NCBI RefSeq assembly: GCF_024199945.1
Contig: NZ_JANADP010000001.1
Location: 7,192,001-7,256,000, forward strand
Origin: Bradyrhizobium sp. CCGUVB4N
GTDB taxonomy: Bacteria; Pseudomonadota; Alphaproteobacteria; Rhizobiales; Xanthobacteraceae
DNA length: 64,000 bases
Reading direction: 5' to 3'
Under the pieces are notes generated by a model, which did not search any database, was not told the DNA's origin, and was given only the letters and a program-made list of their open reading frames with translations. The position numbers and the translations under genes were made by a program. Below, piece after piece: positions 24,237-33,920 of the stretch (positions are counted from its first letter, which is position 1; each line of letters starts with the position of its first letter).

Positions 24237-26180
24237 TCAACCGGCTTGCTTCACACGCATGTACCACTCGACCAGTCGGCGAACCTGACGCTCGGTGTAG
24301 CCGCGCTCCACCATGCGTGCGACGAACTCGCCGTGCTTCTTCTCCGTCTCGCCATCCTTCTTCGAACCGAACGAGATGACCGGAAGCAGGTCCTCGACCT
24401 GAGAGAATATCCGCTTTTCGATCACATCGCGAATCTTCTCGTAGGAGGTCCAGGTCGGGTTCTTGCCGCCGTTCTGCGCCCGGGACCGTAACGAGAATTT
24501 GACGACCTCGTTGCGGAAATCCTTGGGGTTGGCGATGCCCGCCGGCTTCTCGATTTTCGTCAGTTCCTGGTTCAACAATTCGCGATCAAGCAGCTGGCCG
24601 GTGTCGGGATCCTTAAAGTCCTGGTCCTCGATCCATGCATCCGCATAGTCGACATAGCGGTCGAACAGGTTCTGGCCGTAGTCCGAGTAGGATTCGAGAT
24701 ACGCCTTCTGGATCTCGTTACCGATGAACTCGGCGTAGCGCGGCGCAAGGTCCGCCTTGATGAATTCGAGATAGCGCTTCTCGACTTCCTCGGGCAACTG
24801 CTCCCGGCGGATCGACTGCTCCAGCGCGTACATCAGGTGCACGGCGTCGGCGGCGACTTCCTGCGGATCGTGGTTGAAGGTCGCAGCCAGGATCTTGAAG
24901 GCGAAGCGGGTGGAGACGCCGTCCATGCCTTCGTCGACGCCGGCAGCATCGCGATATTCCTGGACGCTGCGCGCCTTCGGATCGGATTCCTTCAGGCTCT
25001 CGCCGTCATAGACCCGCATCTTGCCGAACAGCGTGGAGTTCTCGTGCTTGCGCAGACGCGACATCACCGAAAACCGCGCCAGCGTTTCCAGGGTCGATGG
25101 CGCGCAAGGTGCGGCCGCGAGCTCGGAGCCCTGGATCAGCTTCTCGTAGATCTTCTGCTCCTCGGTGACCCTCAGGCAGTACGGCACCTTGATGACGCAG
25201 ATGCGGTCGATGAAGGCTTCGTTGTTCTTGTTCGACTTGAAGCTCGCCCACTCCGCTTCGTTGGAGTGCGCGAGGATCACGCCGGTGAACGGGATCGCGC
25301 CGATATTCTCGGTGCCGATATAGTTGCCTTCCTGCGTTGCGGTCAGCAACGGGTGCAGCATCTTGATCGGCGCCTTAAACATTTCGACGAACTCGAGCAC
25401 GCCCTGATTGGCGCGATTGAGGCCGCCGGAATAGCTGTAGGCGTCGGGATCGTTCTGCGCATAGGTTTCGAGCTTGCGGATATCGACCTTGCCGACCAGC
25501 GAGGAGATGTCCTGGTTGTTCTCGTCACCGGGCTCGGTCTTGGACACTGCGATCTGGCGCAGCCGCGAGGGCTGGATCTTGGCGACGCGGAATTGCGAGA
25601 TGTCGCCGCCGAAGGCTTCCAGCCGCTTGTAGCACCACGGGCTCATCAGGCCGGTGAGGCGCCGGCGCGGAATGCCGTACTTCTCTTCCAGCATCGGCCC
25701 GAGGTTATCCGGATCGAACAGGCTGAGCGGGCTCTCGAACACCGGCGAGAGTTCATCGCCGGCCTTGAGCACGTAGATCGGATGCACTTCCATCAGCGAC
25801 TTCAGCCGCTCGGCGAGCGAGGATTTGCCGCCACCGACCGGTCCGAGCAGATAGAGGATCTGCTTGCGCTCTTCGAGACCTTGCGCCGCATGTCGGAAGA
25901 AACCGACGATGCGCTCGATGGTTTCTTCCATGCCGTAGAAGCCGGCGAAGGCCGGATAGGTACGGATGGTGCGGTTCAAAAAAATACGGCCAAGGCGTGG
26001 GTCCTTGGCCGTGTCAATCGTCTGAGGGTCGCCGATCGCCGCTAGTAACCGTTCGGCCGCGTTCGCGTATTTCATGGGATCGCTTCGACACGATTCCAGA
26101 TATTCCGCCATCGACATGTCGTGCTGGCTTCTCGCCTCGAACGACCGAGCGAAAGCGTTGAATAGAGAATCGTTGTACAT
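24237..26180 (-). CDS. prkA: PrkA AAA+ serine kinase/protease-like protein (YeaG)
   Basis: 647 residues. The N-terminal AAA+ module has a Walker A GPVGGGKSS at 113-121, and a C-terminal PrkA kinase-like region follows. PrkA/YeaG proteins were described as serine kinases and, in Bacillus, as AAA+ proteases; in E. coli the operon responds to the general stress sigma factor RpoS. It heads the prkA-yeaH-spoVR operon. An exact EcfG-type promoter match lies 35-60 bases upstream of the ATG, giving the alphaproteobacterial equivalent of that control. Confidence 0.95.
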   Translation of the reverse strand: MYNDSLFNAFARSFEARSQHDMSMAEYLESCRSDPMKYANAAERLLAAIGDPQTIDTAKDPRLGRIFLNRTIRTYPAFAGFYGMEETIERIVGFFRHAAQGLEERKQILYLLGPVGGGKSSLAERLKSLMEVHPIYVLKAGDELSPVFESPLSLFDPDNLGPMLEEKYGIPRRRLTGLMSPWCYKRLEAFGGDISQFRVAKIQPSRLRQIAVSKTEPGDENNQDISSLVGKVDIRKLETYAQNDPDAYSYSGGLNRANQGVLEFVEMFKAPIKMLHPLLTATQEGNYIGTENIGAIPFTGVILAHSNEAEWASFKSNKNNEAFIDRICVIKVPYCLRVTEEQKIYEKLIQGSELAAAPCAPSTLETLARFSVMSRLRKHENSTLFGKMRVYDGESLKESDPKARSVQEYRDAAGVDEGMDGVSTRFAFKILAATFNHDPQEVAADAVHLMYALEQSIRREQLPEEVEKRYLEFIKADLAPRYAEFIGNEIQKAYLESYSDYGQNLFDRYVDYADAWIEDQDFKDPDTGQLLDRELLNQELTKIEKPAGIANPKDFRNEVVKFSLRSRAQNGGKNPTWTSYEKIRDVIEKRIFSQVEDLLPVISFGSKKDGETEKKHGEFVARMVERGYTERQVRRLVEWYMRVKQAG

Positions 26181-26214
26181 GATCCCTCTCCGCGTGAGTT
26201 CCGCTACAAGCTGA

Positions 26215-26240
26215 AACGAAAGCAGTTACTGGACCGTTCC
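26215..26240 (-). promoter_or_regulatory. EcfG-type general stress promoter of prkA
   Basis: Read on the minus strand, GGAAC (26240-26236) and CGTT (26218-26215) are separated by exactly 17 bases, the consensus for the alphaproteobacterial EcfG/RpoE2 sigma factor (GGAAC-N16/17-CGTT). The predicted transcript start is near 26208, giving a leader of about 28 bases to the prkA ATG at 26180. Confidence 0.75.
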
Positions 26241-27213
26241 TCAGGCCGCTTTTCGAATCAGCGTGAGCACATGACGTTCATTGGACACCCGGGTGCCGAC
26301 ACGACGCAATGTACAAGGTAGGCACTCGCTGAATTACGAACAGGCACTTGCCTGTAATTTGTGCGAATCTCTATCTATCTTCGCTCTTTTCCAAAAAATG
26401 TCACTCGCTCGCCACATCCGGGCAATACCGGGGCTGAGTCCCCTCCGGCACTGCAACATGACGATCTGCGAGCGGCGAACTTATGACGCTCGCAGGGCGA
26501 TGCTTTGCGCGCCGCGTTCATCTTCCCTGCTGCAATGCTTCCCCTGCTGCAATGCGATGCGTGGACTGCATGCAGCATGAATGTCGCGGCAAGCGCGCAG
26601 CGTTGTATCAAAATCGGTCGCCAAACCCTCCGAAGGGATAACGTCGTTCTGCGTGGCGGCACGGATGCAGACGAGCTGCCGCGCCTGACTTGAACGCAAA
26701 GCTTGGACGAGGCCGCGCTATCGCAACGCCCGCCGCAACCAGGAGCCGCATGACGGATCGATCGATGTCGAGATCATGGAATGCGCCGATGCAGACGGCC
26801 GACGCGATCGATGGCCGGTGATTGGCGGTGGCAACGCCGTCAGGACGTGCGTGCATGCTTTCCCCCAGCATGGCCATTCGCGATGAAGCCAATAGCGATC
26901 GGCCCATGACGATCGGACGGATCGATAACCGCCGACGACACTCCGCGACGCGACAGATGTCCTCACGCAACAAGGCTCACCGCAACAAGGCTCGGACGCA
27001 ACAAAAGTCTGGGCCGAACCATCCCGGCCAAATTTTTATTACGCAAAAGCACGACTCCCGCCTGGATCGCCATGATCGCGACGGAGTTAGACTGAGAGAA
27101 TGACGCCAATACCCTTGATTGGTTCCCTCCCGGGAGCATGTGGGCTAAAGGATAGCGCGTCAGGACCGGCGCGGAAACCCCCTCCGCCCGCAGGCTTGGA
27201 GATAAAAAGCACC
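26241..27213. other. About 970 bases without a recognisable gene, between prkA and tal-pgi
   Basis: The longest non-coding stretch of the window. Short open frames exist (for example minus strand 26973-26608, 121 codons) but lack ribosome sites and recognisable domains. Contents noted: a perfect palindrome ACAGGCA-CT-TGCCTGT (26340-26355), a direct repeat CTGCTGCAATGC (near 26528 and 26545), a short tandem CGCAACAAGGCTC (near 26965 and 26980), and an AT-rich patch near 27030-27045 that could belong to the tal-pgi promoter. A small RNA or a decayed gene is possible, but nothing proves it. Confidence 0.6.
26340..26355. promoter_or_regulatory. 16-base perfect palindrome
   Basis: ACAGGCA and TGCCTGT around a CT centre, about 160 bases upstream of the prkA start and within the long non-coding region. 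It is a possible repressor or activator operator; no regulator can be named. Confidence 0.35.
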
Positions 27214-30063
27214 ATGAATCCCGTCAAAGAACTGGAAAAGCACGGACAAGCCGTCTGGCTGGACTTCCTCGCCCGTGGCTTCATCGCCAAGGGCGACCTG
27301 AAGCGGCTGATCGACACCGACGGCGTCAAGGGCGTGACCTCCAATCCGTCGATCTTCGAAAAGGCGATCGGCAGCTCGGACGAATATGACGCCCCGATCG
27401 GCAAGGCGCTGAAGCGCGGCGACCGGACCGTGGCCGATTTGTTCGAGGCGGTCGCGGTCGAGGACATCCAGAACGCCGCCGACGTGCTGCGCCCGGTCTA
27501 TGACCGCCTCAAAGGCCATGACGGCTATGTCAGCCTCGAGGTCTCGCCCTATCTGGCGATGGACACGTCAGGCACGGTCGCCGAAGCGCGACGGCTCTGG
27601 AAGGACGTCAATCGCAAGAACCTGATGGTGAAGGTGCCGGCGACGCCGGAAGGCCTGCCGGCGATCGAAACGCTGATCGGCGACGGCATCAGCATCAACA
27701 TCACCCTGTTGTTCTCGAAGGCGGTCTATCTCCAGGTCGCCGAGGCCTACCTCGCCGGCCTCGAGAAATACGTCGCCGGCGGCGGCGACCCCTCGCATGT
27801 CGCGAGCGTGGCGAGCTTCTTCGTCAGCCGCATCGACAGCGTGGTCGACAAGCAGCTCGACGAGAAGATCGCGCGGGCCAACGACCCGTCCGAAAAGGAG
27901 CGCCTCGCCGCGCTGAAGGGCAAGGTCGCGATCGCCAACGCCAAGGTCGCCTACCAGGATTACAAGCGGCTGTTCTCGGGCCCCCGCTGGGAGAAGCTCG
28001 CCGCCAAGGGCGCCAAGCCGCAGCGCATGCTGTGGGCCTCGACCGGCACCAAGAACAAGGACTACAGCGACGTCCTCTATGTCGAGGAGCTGATCGGCCC
28101 CGACACCATCAACACCGTGCCGCCCGCGACGCTCGATGCATTCCGCGACCACGGCAAGCCGCGCGACAGCCTGGAAGAGAACGTCGACGACGCCCGCCAT
28201 GTGCTGGAAGAGCTGGAGCGCTCCGGCGTCTCGCTCGACGCCATCACCGATGAGCTGGTCAAGGACGGCGTCAAGCAGTTTGCGGACGCCGCCGACAAGC
28301 TCTACGGCGCCGTCGCCCACAAGCGCGCCACCGTGCTCGGGCCGGCGATCGACCGCCAGCAGCTCTCGCTGGGTGACGGCCTCGGCAAGGCCGTGGCCAA
28401 GAGCACCGAGGAATGGCGCGCATCGGCCAAGATCCGCAGGCTGTGGCAGCGCGACAAATCGGTCTGGACCGGGACGGACGAGGACAAATGGCTCGGCTGG
28501 CTCGACAGCGCGGCGAAAGCCGACGTTGCCGACTACGAGGACTATGCCAACCGCGTGAAGGGCCAGAAATTCTCCGACGCCGTCGTGCTCGGCATGGGCG
28601 GATCGAGCTTGGGGCCGGAAGTGCTGGCCGAGACCTTTGCGAGGAAGGCGGGCTTCCCGAAGCTGCACGTGCTGGATTCCACCGATCCGGCGCAGGTGCG
28701 GGCGATGGAGGCCAAGATCGACATCGCCAACACCGTGTTCATCGTCTCCAGCAAATCCGGCGGCACCACCGAGCCGAACGCGATGAAGGACTATTTCCAT
28801 GAGCGCGTGGCGCAGGCGCTCGGCCCGAAGGCCAAGACCGGCTTCCGCTTCATCGCGGTGACCGATCCCGGCTCCTCGCTGGAAAAGGCGGCGAAGACGC
28901 TCAACTACGCCCGAATCTTCCATGGCGAGCCGTCGATCGGCGGTCGCTATTCGGTGCTGTCCCCGTTCGGCCTGGTGCCGGCGGCCACCGCCGGCATCGA
29001 CGTCAAGACCTTCATCAAGCATGCGCTTGCGATGGCGCGCTCCTGCGGACCGGACGTGCCGCCAAGCGAAAACCCGGGCGTGCAGCTCGGCCTCGCCATG
29101 GGCCTCGCCGGCCTCGAAGGCCGCGACAAGGTGACGATCCTCGCGTCGAAGAAGATCGCCGATTTCGGCGCCTGGGCCGAGCAGCTCATCGCGGAATCGA
29201 CCGGCAAGGAGGGCAAGGGCCTGATCCCGATTGCCGGCGAACCGCTGGTCGAATCCGCGGCTTACGGCAACGACCGCTTCTTCATCAACATCCGCACCGA
29301 GGGCGAGACGGACGCCGCACACGATTCGGCGCTGGCCGGCATCGAAGCGGCGGGCCATCCCGTCGTCCGCATCGTCATGAAGTCGATCGACCATCTCGGT
29401 CAGGAGTTCTTCCGCTTCGAGATGGCGACCGCCGTGGCTGGCTCGATCCTCGGGATCAACCCGTTCGACCAGCCCGACGTCGAAGCGGCGAAGATCAAGA
29501 CCCGCGAGCTGACGTCGGCGTACGAGAAGACCGGCGCGCTGCCGGCCGAAGAGCCCGTGGTGAGCACCGCGGAGTTCGACCTCTACACCGACGACACCAA
29601 CGCCGCCGCGTTGCGCACCATGGGAGCCAATGGCGACCTTACCTCCTGGCTCAAGGCGCACATCACGCGCTCGCGGCGCGGTGATTATTTTGCCCTGCTC
29701 GGCTACATCGCGCGCGACAAGGCCACCATCGAGGCGTTGCAGGAGATGCGGACGGCCGTGCTCGAGAAGCGGCATCTGGCGACCGCCGCCGAATTCGGCC
29801 CGCGCTTCCTGCACTCCACGGGCCAGGCCTACAAGGGCGGGCCCGATAGCGGCGTGTTCCTGCAGATCACCGCCGATGATGCCAAGGACCTGGCCGTGCC
29901 GGGCCAGAAGGCGAGCTTCGGCGTGATCAAGGCGGCGCAGGCGCGCGGCGATTTCGATGTGCTCACCGAGCGCGGCCGGCGCGCGCTTCGGGTGCACCTG
30001 AAGGGTCCGCTCAAGAAAGGTCTCGCGACGCTCAACGCGGCGCTTAACGACGCGCTGAATTAA
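27214..30063 (+). CDS. tal-pgi: Bifunctional transaldolase/phosphoglucose isomerase
   Basis: 949 residues, a natural fusion known from alphaproteobacteria and cyanobacteria. The N-terminal transaldolase domain (about 1-370) has the Schiff-base lysine K140 in NLMVKVPATPEG and the SNPSIF signature near 43-48. The C-terminal glucose-6-phosphate isomerase domain (about 400-949) has GMGGSSLGPE and the sugar-phosphate motif SKSGGTTEPN. The start at 27214 (MNPVKELEKHG) is preferred over a proline-rich 38-codon extension because it begins the conserved transaldolase. It leads the pentose phosphate operon, with gnd 13 bases downstream. Confidence 0.96.
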   Translation: MNPVKELEKHGQAVWLDFLARGFIAKGDLKRLIDTDGVKGVTSNPSIFEKAIGSSDEYDAPIGKALKRGDRTVADLFEAVAVEDIQNAADVLRPVYDRLKGHDGYVSLEVSPYLAMDTSGTVAEARRLWKDVNRKNLMVKVPATPEGLPAIETLIGDGISINITLLFSKAVYLQVAEAYLAGLEKYVAGGGDPSHVASVASFFVSRIDSVVDKQLDEKIARANDPSEKERLAALKGKVAIANAKVAYQDYKRLFSGPRWEKLAAKGAKPQRMLWASTGTKNKDYSDVLYVEELIGPDTINTVPPATLDAFRDHGKPRDSLEENVDDARHVLEELERSGVSLDAITDELVKDGVKQFADAADKLYGAVAHKRATVLGPAIDRQQLSLGDGLGKAVAKSTEEWRASAKIRRLWQRDKSVWTGTDEDKWLGWLDSAAKADVADYEDYANRVKGQKFSDAVVLGMGGSSLGPEVLAETFARKAGFPKLHVLDSTDPAQVRAMEAKIDIANTVFIVSSKSGGTTEPNAMKDYFHERVAQALGPKAKTGFRFIAVTDPGSSLEKAAKTLNYARIFHGEPSIGGRYSVLSPFGLVPAATAGIDVKTFIKHALAMARSCGPDVPPSENPGVQLGLAMGLAGLEGRDKVTILASKKIADFGAWAEQLIAESTGKEGKGLIPIAGEPLVESAAYGNDRFFINIRTEGETDAAHDSALAGIEAAGHPVVRIVMKSIDHLGQEFFRFEMATAVAGSILGINPFDQPDVEAAKIKTRELTSAYEKTGALPAEEPVVSTAEFDLYTDDTNAAALRTMGANGDLTSWLKAHITRSRRGDYFALLGYIARDKATIEALQEMRTAVLEKRHLATAAEFGPRFLHSTGQAYKGGPDSGVFLQITADDAKDLAVPGQKASFGVIKAAQARGDFDVLTERGRRALRVHLKGPLKKGLATLNAALNDALN

Positions 30064-30076
30064 GGGGAATATCTCA

Positions 30077-31075
30077 ATGCAACTCGGCATGATCGGCCTC
30101 GGCCGGATGGGCGGCAACATCGTTCGCCGGCTGATGCGCCACGGCCACTCGACCGTGGTCTATGACAAGGACGCCAAGGCCGTCGCCGGCCTCGCAGCCG
30201 ATGGCGCAGTCGGCTCGGCGACGCTGGAAGAGTTCATCTCGAAACTGGAGCGGCCGCGCACGGCCTGGGTGATGCTGCCTGCGGGCCGCATCACCGAGCA
30301 GACGATCGAGACCATCGCGGGCGTGATGCAGGAAGGCGACGTCATCATCGACGGCGGCAACACCTTCTGGCAGGACGACGTCCGCCGCGGCAAGGCGCTG
30401 AAGGCGCGCGGCATCCACTATGTCGACGTCGGCACCTCCGGCGGCGTCTGGGGCCTCGATCGCGGCTATTGCATGATGATCGGCGGCGAGAAGCCGGTGG
30501 TCGACCGGCTCGACCCGATCTTCGCGGCACTCGCGCCCGGCGCCGGCGACATTCCGCGCACCGACGGACGTGACGGACGCGATCCCCGCATCGAGCAGGG
30601 TTACATCCATGCCGGTCCGGTCGGCGCGGGCCATTTCGTCAAGATGATCCACAACGGCATCGAGTACGGCCTGATGCAGGCCTATGCCGAAGGCTTTGAC
30701 ATTCTCAAGAACGCCAATATCGACGCCCTGCCCGCGGATCATCGTTACGATTTCGACCTCGCCGACATTGCCGAAGTCTGGCGCCGCGGCAGCGTGATCC
30801 CGTCCTGGCTGCTCGATCTCACCTCGACCGCGCTCGCCGACAGCCCGCAACTGGCGGAATATTCCGGCTTCGTCGAGGATTCCGGCGAGGGACGCTGGAC
30901 CGTGAATGCGGCGATCGACGAGGCCGTGCCGGCCGAAGTCTTGACTGCAGCGCTCTACACACGTTTCCGTTCCCGCAAGGAACACACCTTCGCCGAAAAA
31001 ATTCTCTCCGCGATGCGCGCAGGTTTCGGCGGCCACAAGGAGCCGAAGCAGCCGGACGCTTCGAAATCGAAGTAA
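30077..31075 (+). CDS. gnd: 6-phosphogluconate dehydrogenase, decarboxylating (short form)
   Basis: 332 residues, the short type rather than the 470-residue classical Gnd; short forms are frequently NAD+-dependent. Seen: dinucleotide motif MIGLGRMGGN at the N-terminus, GGNTFWQDD, the substrate loop DVGTSGGVWGLDRGYCMMIGG, and the catalytic lysine in GHFVKMIHNGIEYG. It converts 6-phosphogluconate to ribulose-5-phosphate. It lies between tal-pgi and zwf. Confidence 0.95.
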   Translation: MQLGMIGLGRMGGNIVRRLMRHGHSTVVYDKDAKAVAGLAADGAVGSATLEEFISKLERPRTAWVMLPAGRITEQTIETIAGVMQEGDVIIDGGNTFWQDDVRRGKALKARGIHYVDVGTSGGVWGLDRGYCMMIGGEKPVVDRLDPIFAALAPGAGDIPRTDGRDGRDPRIEQGYIHAGPVGAGHFVKMIHNGIEYGLMQAYAEGFDILKNANIDALPADHRYDFDLADIAEVWRRGSVIPSWLLDLTSTALADSPQLAEYSGFVEDSGEGRWTVNAAIDEAVPAEVLTAALYTRFRSRKEHTFAEKILSAMRAGFGGHKEPKQPDASKSK

Positions 31076-31105
31076 GAGCCACAAGCAAGCGAAGGCCGAC
31101 AGTTC

Positions 31106-32617
31106 GTGACAAAAGACCCGCAAGCCAAGCGCAAGCCGGAAAATTGCGCCTTCGTCATCTTCGGTGTCACCGGCGACCTCACCCATCGCCTGGTGATGCC
31201 ATCGCTCTACAATCTCGCCGCCGAGCATTTGTTGCCGGAAAAGTTCTGCGTCGTCGGCGTGGCCCGCAAGGGCCAGTCGGATGACGAACTGCGCGACAGT
31301 CTGCTGAAGGGGCTGAAGCAATTCGCGACACGGCCCGTGGACGACGACATCGCCCGGAAGCTGCTGGAATGCGTGACCTTCGTCGAAGCTGATGCGAGGG
31401 ACCCGGCCTCGTTCGATCGTTTGCGCGAGCATCTGGATTCGCTGGAATGCGCGCAGGACACCGGCGGCAATCGCCTGTTCTATCTGGCGACCCCGCCCGC
31501 CGCGTTCGCACCGACCGCGCGCGAGCTCGGCCGCACCGGCATGATGAAGGAGAACGGCGCCTGGCGTCGCCTCGTGATCGAGAAGCCGTTCGGCACCGAC
31601 CTCGCTTCAGCCAAGGCGCTGAATGGCGAACTCTTGAAGATCATGGACGAGCACCAGATCTACCGGATCGATCATTATCTCGGCAAGGAGACGGTGCAGA
31701 ACATCCTGGTGCTGCGCTTTGCCAACGGCATGTTCGAGCCGATCTGGAATCGCAACCATATCGACCACATCCAGATCACCGTCGAGGAGAAGCTCGGCGT
31801 CGGCCATCGCGGCGGCTTCTACGACGCCACCGGCGCGTTGCGCGACATGGTGCCGAACCATCTGTTCCAGCTGATGTCGCTGGTCGCGATGGAGCCGCCG
31901 GCGCGCTTCGATGCGCACTCCGTGCGCTCCGAGAAGGCCGAGGTGTTGACCTCGATCCAGCAGCCGGACCAGGAGGAAGCGCTGAAGAACTCGGTGCGCG
32001 CGCAATATCTCGCGGGCCGCATCGGCGACGACAACATCCCTGACTACCGCAAGACCGAGGACGTCAAGCCCGGCAGCGCCACCGAGACCTTTGTCGCGCT
32101 GAAGCTGATGATCGACAATTGGCGCTGGGCCGGCGTTCCCTTCTATTTGCGCACCGGCAAAGCGCTGGGCCACAAGCGCACGGAAGTGGCGATCAAGTTC
32201 AAGCAGGCGCCGCTCTCGATGTTCTCGGGCACGACGGTCGACCGGCTGTCGCAAAACTTCCTCACCATCGGCATCGCGCCGACGGAGACCATCGAACTTC
32301 AGTTCAACGCAAAAATCCCGGGGCCGAGCATCACCATCGATGGCGTCGAGATGAAGTTCAAATACGGCGACTATTTCCGCGCCGATCCCTCCACCGGCTA
32401 CGAGACGCTGATCTACGACTGCATGATCGGCGACAACATCCTGTTTCAGCGCGCCGACGGTATCGAGGCCGGCTGGGCGGCGGTGCAACCGTTCCTCGAC
32501 GCCTGGAAGACCGCAGGCAGCAACGGCATCGAAACCTATGAAGCCGGCAGCGACGGCCCGGCCTGCGCCGACGAGTTGCTCAAGCGCGACGGCCGCAGCT
32601 GGCGGAAGTTTTCGTGA
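31106..32617 (+). CDS. zwf: Glucose-6-phosphate 1-dehydrogenase
   Basis: 503 residues. It oxidises glucose-6-phosphate to 6-phosphogluconolactone, the entry to both the pentose phosphate and Entner-Doudoroff routes. The active-site signature RIDHYLGKETVQN is intact and the N-terminal FVIFGVTGDLTHR is the nucleotide-binding loop. The start codon is GTG (gtgacaaaagac). It is translationally coupled to pgl at the stop. Confidence 0.97.
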   Translation: MTKDPQAKRKPENCAFVIFGVTGDLTHRLVMPSLYNLAAEHLLPEKFCVVGVARKGQSDDELRDSLLKGLKQFATRPVDDDIARKLLECVTFVEADARDPASFDRLREHLDSLECAQDTGGNRLFYLATPPAAFAPTARELGRTGMMKENGAWRRLVIEKPFGTDLASAKALNGELLKIMDEHQIYRIDHYLGKETVQNILVLRFANGMFEPIWNRNHIDHIQITVEEKLGVGHRGGFYDATGALRDMVPNHLFQLMSLVAMEPPARFDAHSVRSEKAEVLTSIQQPDQEEALKNSVRAQYLAGRIGDDNIPDYRKTEDVKPGSATETFVALKLMIDNWRWAGVPFYLRTGKALGHKRTEVAIKFKQAPLSMFSGTTVDRLSQNFLTIGIAPTETIELQFNAKIPGPSITIDGVEMKFKYGDYFRADPSTGYETLIYDCMIGDNILFQRADGIEAGWAAVQPFLDAWKTAGSNGIETYEAGSDGPACADELLKRDGRSWRKFS

Positions 32618-33366
32618 TGGCGGCGGCCGGGGAGCCGAAGCTGATCGTCGTCGCCGATCCCGAGGCGCTGGCGCAGGGGGCAGCCGAACGGGTGATGGCG
32701 CGGATCGCGGCCAATTCCGGCCGGATCGCGATCTGCCTCACCGGCGGCTCGAGCCCGAAGAAGCTGTATCAGCTGCTCGGCAGCGACGCCTGGCGCGGAA
32801 AAATCCCCTGGGATCGCGTGCATTGGTTCATTGGCGACGAGCGTTTTGTCCCCGAGAGCGATCCCCTCAACAACATGGCCGTCGCGCGCGCGACCTTCCT
32901 CGATCGTAATGCGCCGTCAGGCCATATCCATCCGATCCCGACCACGGCCGAAAATCCCGATGGCAGTGCGCAAGCCTATGCGCACGAGCTCCAGGCCTTC
33001 TACGGCTCCGGAAGCCTCGATCCGGCACGACCGCTGTTCGACCTCGTCCTGATGGGCGCCGGCCCCGACGGACATACCGCATCGCTGTTTCCCGGCTATC
33101 CCGAGATCGAGGAGACCGGGCGCTGGGTCGTCGGTGTGCCCAAGGCCAATGTCGCGCCCTTCGTGCCGCGGGTCTCGCTGACGCTGCCGGCGCTTGCGTC
33201 CTGCCGCGAGATGCTGTTCGAGATAGCCGGGCATGACAAGCAGCCGATCTTGACGCGCCTCCTCAATGGCGAGACTCTGCCGGCTGTACGCGCGCGCTCG
33301 AATGGTGAGACCGTCTGGATGGTCGACCGGGCCGCGCTTCCGGAGGGAATTCGTGGCGGGCGTTAA
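32617..33366 (+). CDS. pgl: 6-phosphogluconolactonase
   Basis: 249 residues of the DevB/Pgl type. It hydrolyses 6-phosphogluconolactone. Seen: LTGGSSPKKLYQLL, WFIGDERFVP and LMGAGPDGHTASLFPG, all family signatures. The zwf stop reads GTGATG: either GTG at 32614 or ATG at 32617 can start the gene; the ATG is chosen. The downstream gntK starts 14 bases before its end. Confidence 0.96.
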   Translation: MAAAGEPKLIVVADPEALAQGAAERVMARIAANSGRIAICLTGGSSPKKLYQLLGSDAWRGKIPWDRVHWFIGDERFVPESDPLNNMAVARATFLDRNAPSGHIHPIPTTAENPDGSAQAYAHELQAFYGSGSLDPARPLFDLVLMGAGPDGHTASLFPGYPEIEETGRWVVGVPKANVAPFVPRVSLTLPALASCREMLFEIAGHDKQPILTRLLNGETLPAVRARSNGETVWMVDRAALPEGIRGGR

Positions 33367-33892
33367 AGCACCTTGTGCGTTGATCGTGATGGGCGTGTCG
33401 GGCTCGGGCAAGAGCACGGTGGCGGAATTGCTCGGCAAGCGGCTCGGCTGGCGGTTCGAGGACGGCGACAGCTTTCACCCCGCCAGCAATGTCGAGAAGA
33501 TGCGGGCCGGTCATCCCCTCACCGACGAGGACCGCTGGCCCTGGCTCAACGCCATCGCCGACGAGATCGCGCGGGTCTGCAACAAGGGCGAGCACGTGAT
33601 CATCGCCTGTTCGGCGCTCAAGCACACCTATCGCGACGTGCTGCTGCGCGGACGCGACGACGTGCGCTTCGTGTTCCTCAAGGGCACGCAGGAGCTGATC
33701 GCCGACCGGCTCGCGCACCGCAAGGGCCATTTCATGCCGCCCGGACTGCTCACCAGCCAGTTCAACACGCTGGAGCCGCCGGAGACGAGCGAGCACGTCA
33801 TCACGGCGTCGATCGACGAATCGGTCGAGGCGATCGTGGACGGCATCATACGGCAGCTGAAATTCGACGGCGGCAAGAGCAAGGCCGTGTAA
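33353..33892 (+). CDS. gntK: Gluconokinase
   Basis: 179 residues of the GntK/IdnK type. It phosphorylates gluconate to 6-phosphogluconate, joining the pathway served by gnd and zwf. P-loop GVSGSGKST near the N-terminus; EDGDSFHPASNVEKM; ACSALKHTYRD. The start is GTG at 33353, with a strong GGAGGG ribosome site six bases upstream, inside the end of pgl. Upstream in-frame ATGs lie deep in pgl and are rejected. Confidence 0.94.
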   Translation: MAGVKAPCALIVMGVSGSGKSTVAELLGKRLGWRFEDGDSFHPASNVEKMRAGHPLTDEDRWPWLNAIADEIARVCNKGEHVIIACSALKHTYRDVLLRGRDDVRFVFLKGTQELIADRLAHRKGHFMPPGLLTSQFNTLEPPETSEHVITASIDESVEAIVDGIIRQLKFDGGKSKAV

Positions 33893-33920
33893 CCCAAGCG
33901 ACTGTCATCAAGGTCCTGCC

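Noticed and set aside
26608..26973. 121-codon minus-strand frame in the long intergenic region
   Set aside because: No recognisable domain, no clear ribosome binding site, composition unlike neighbouring genes.
27568..30120. An 850-codon open frame antisense to tal-pgi
   Set aside because: It follows the codon-position GC pattern of the sense gene, has no recognisable domain and no ribosome site; the sense strand encodes two complete enzyme domains.
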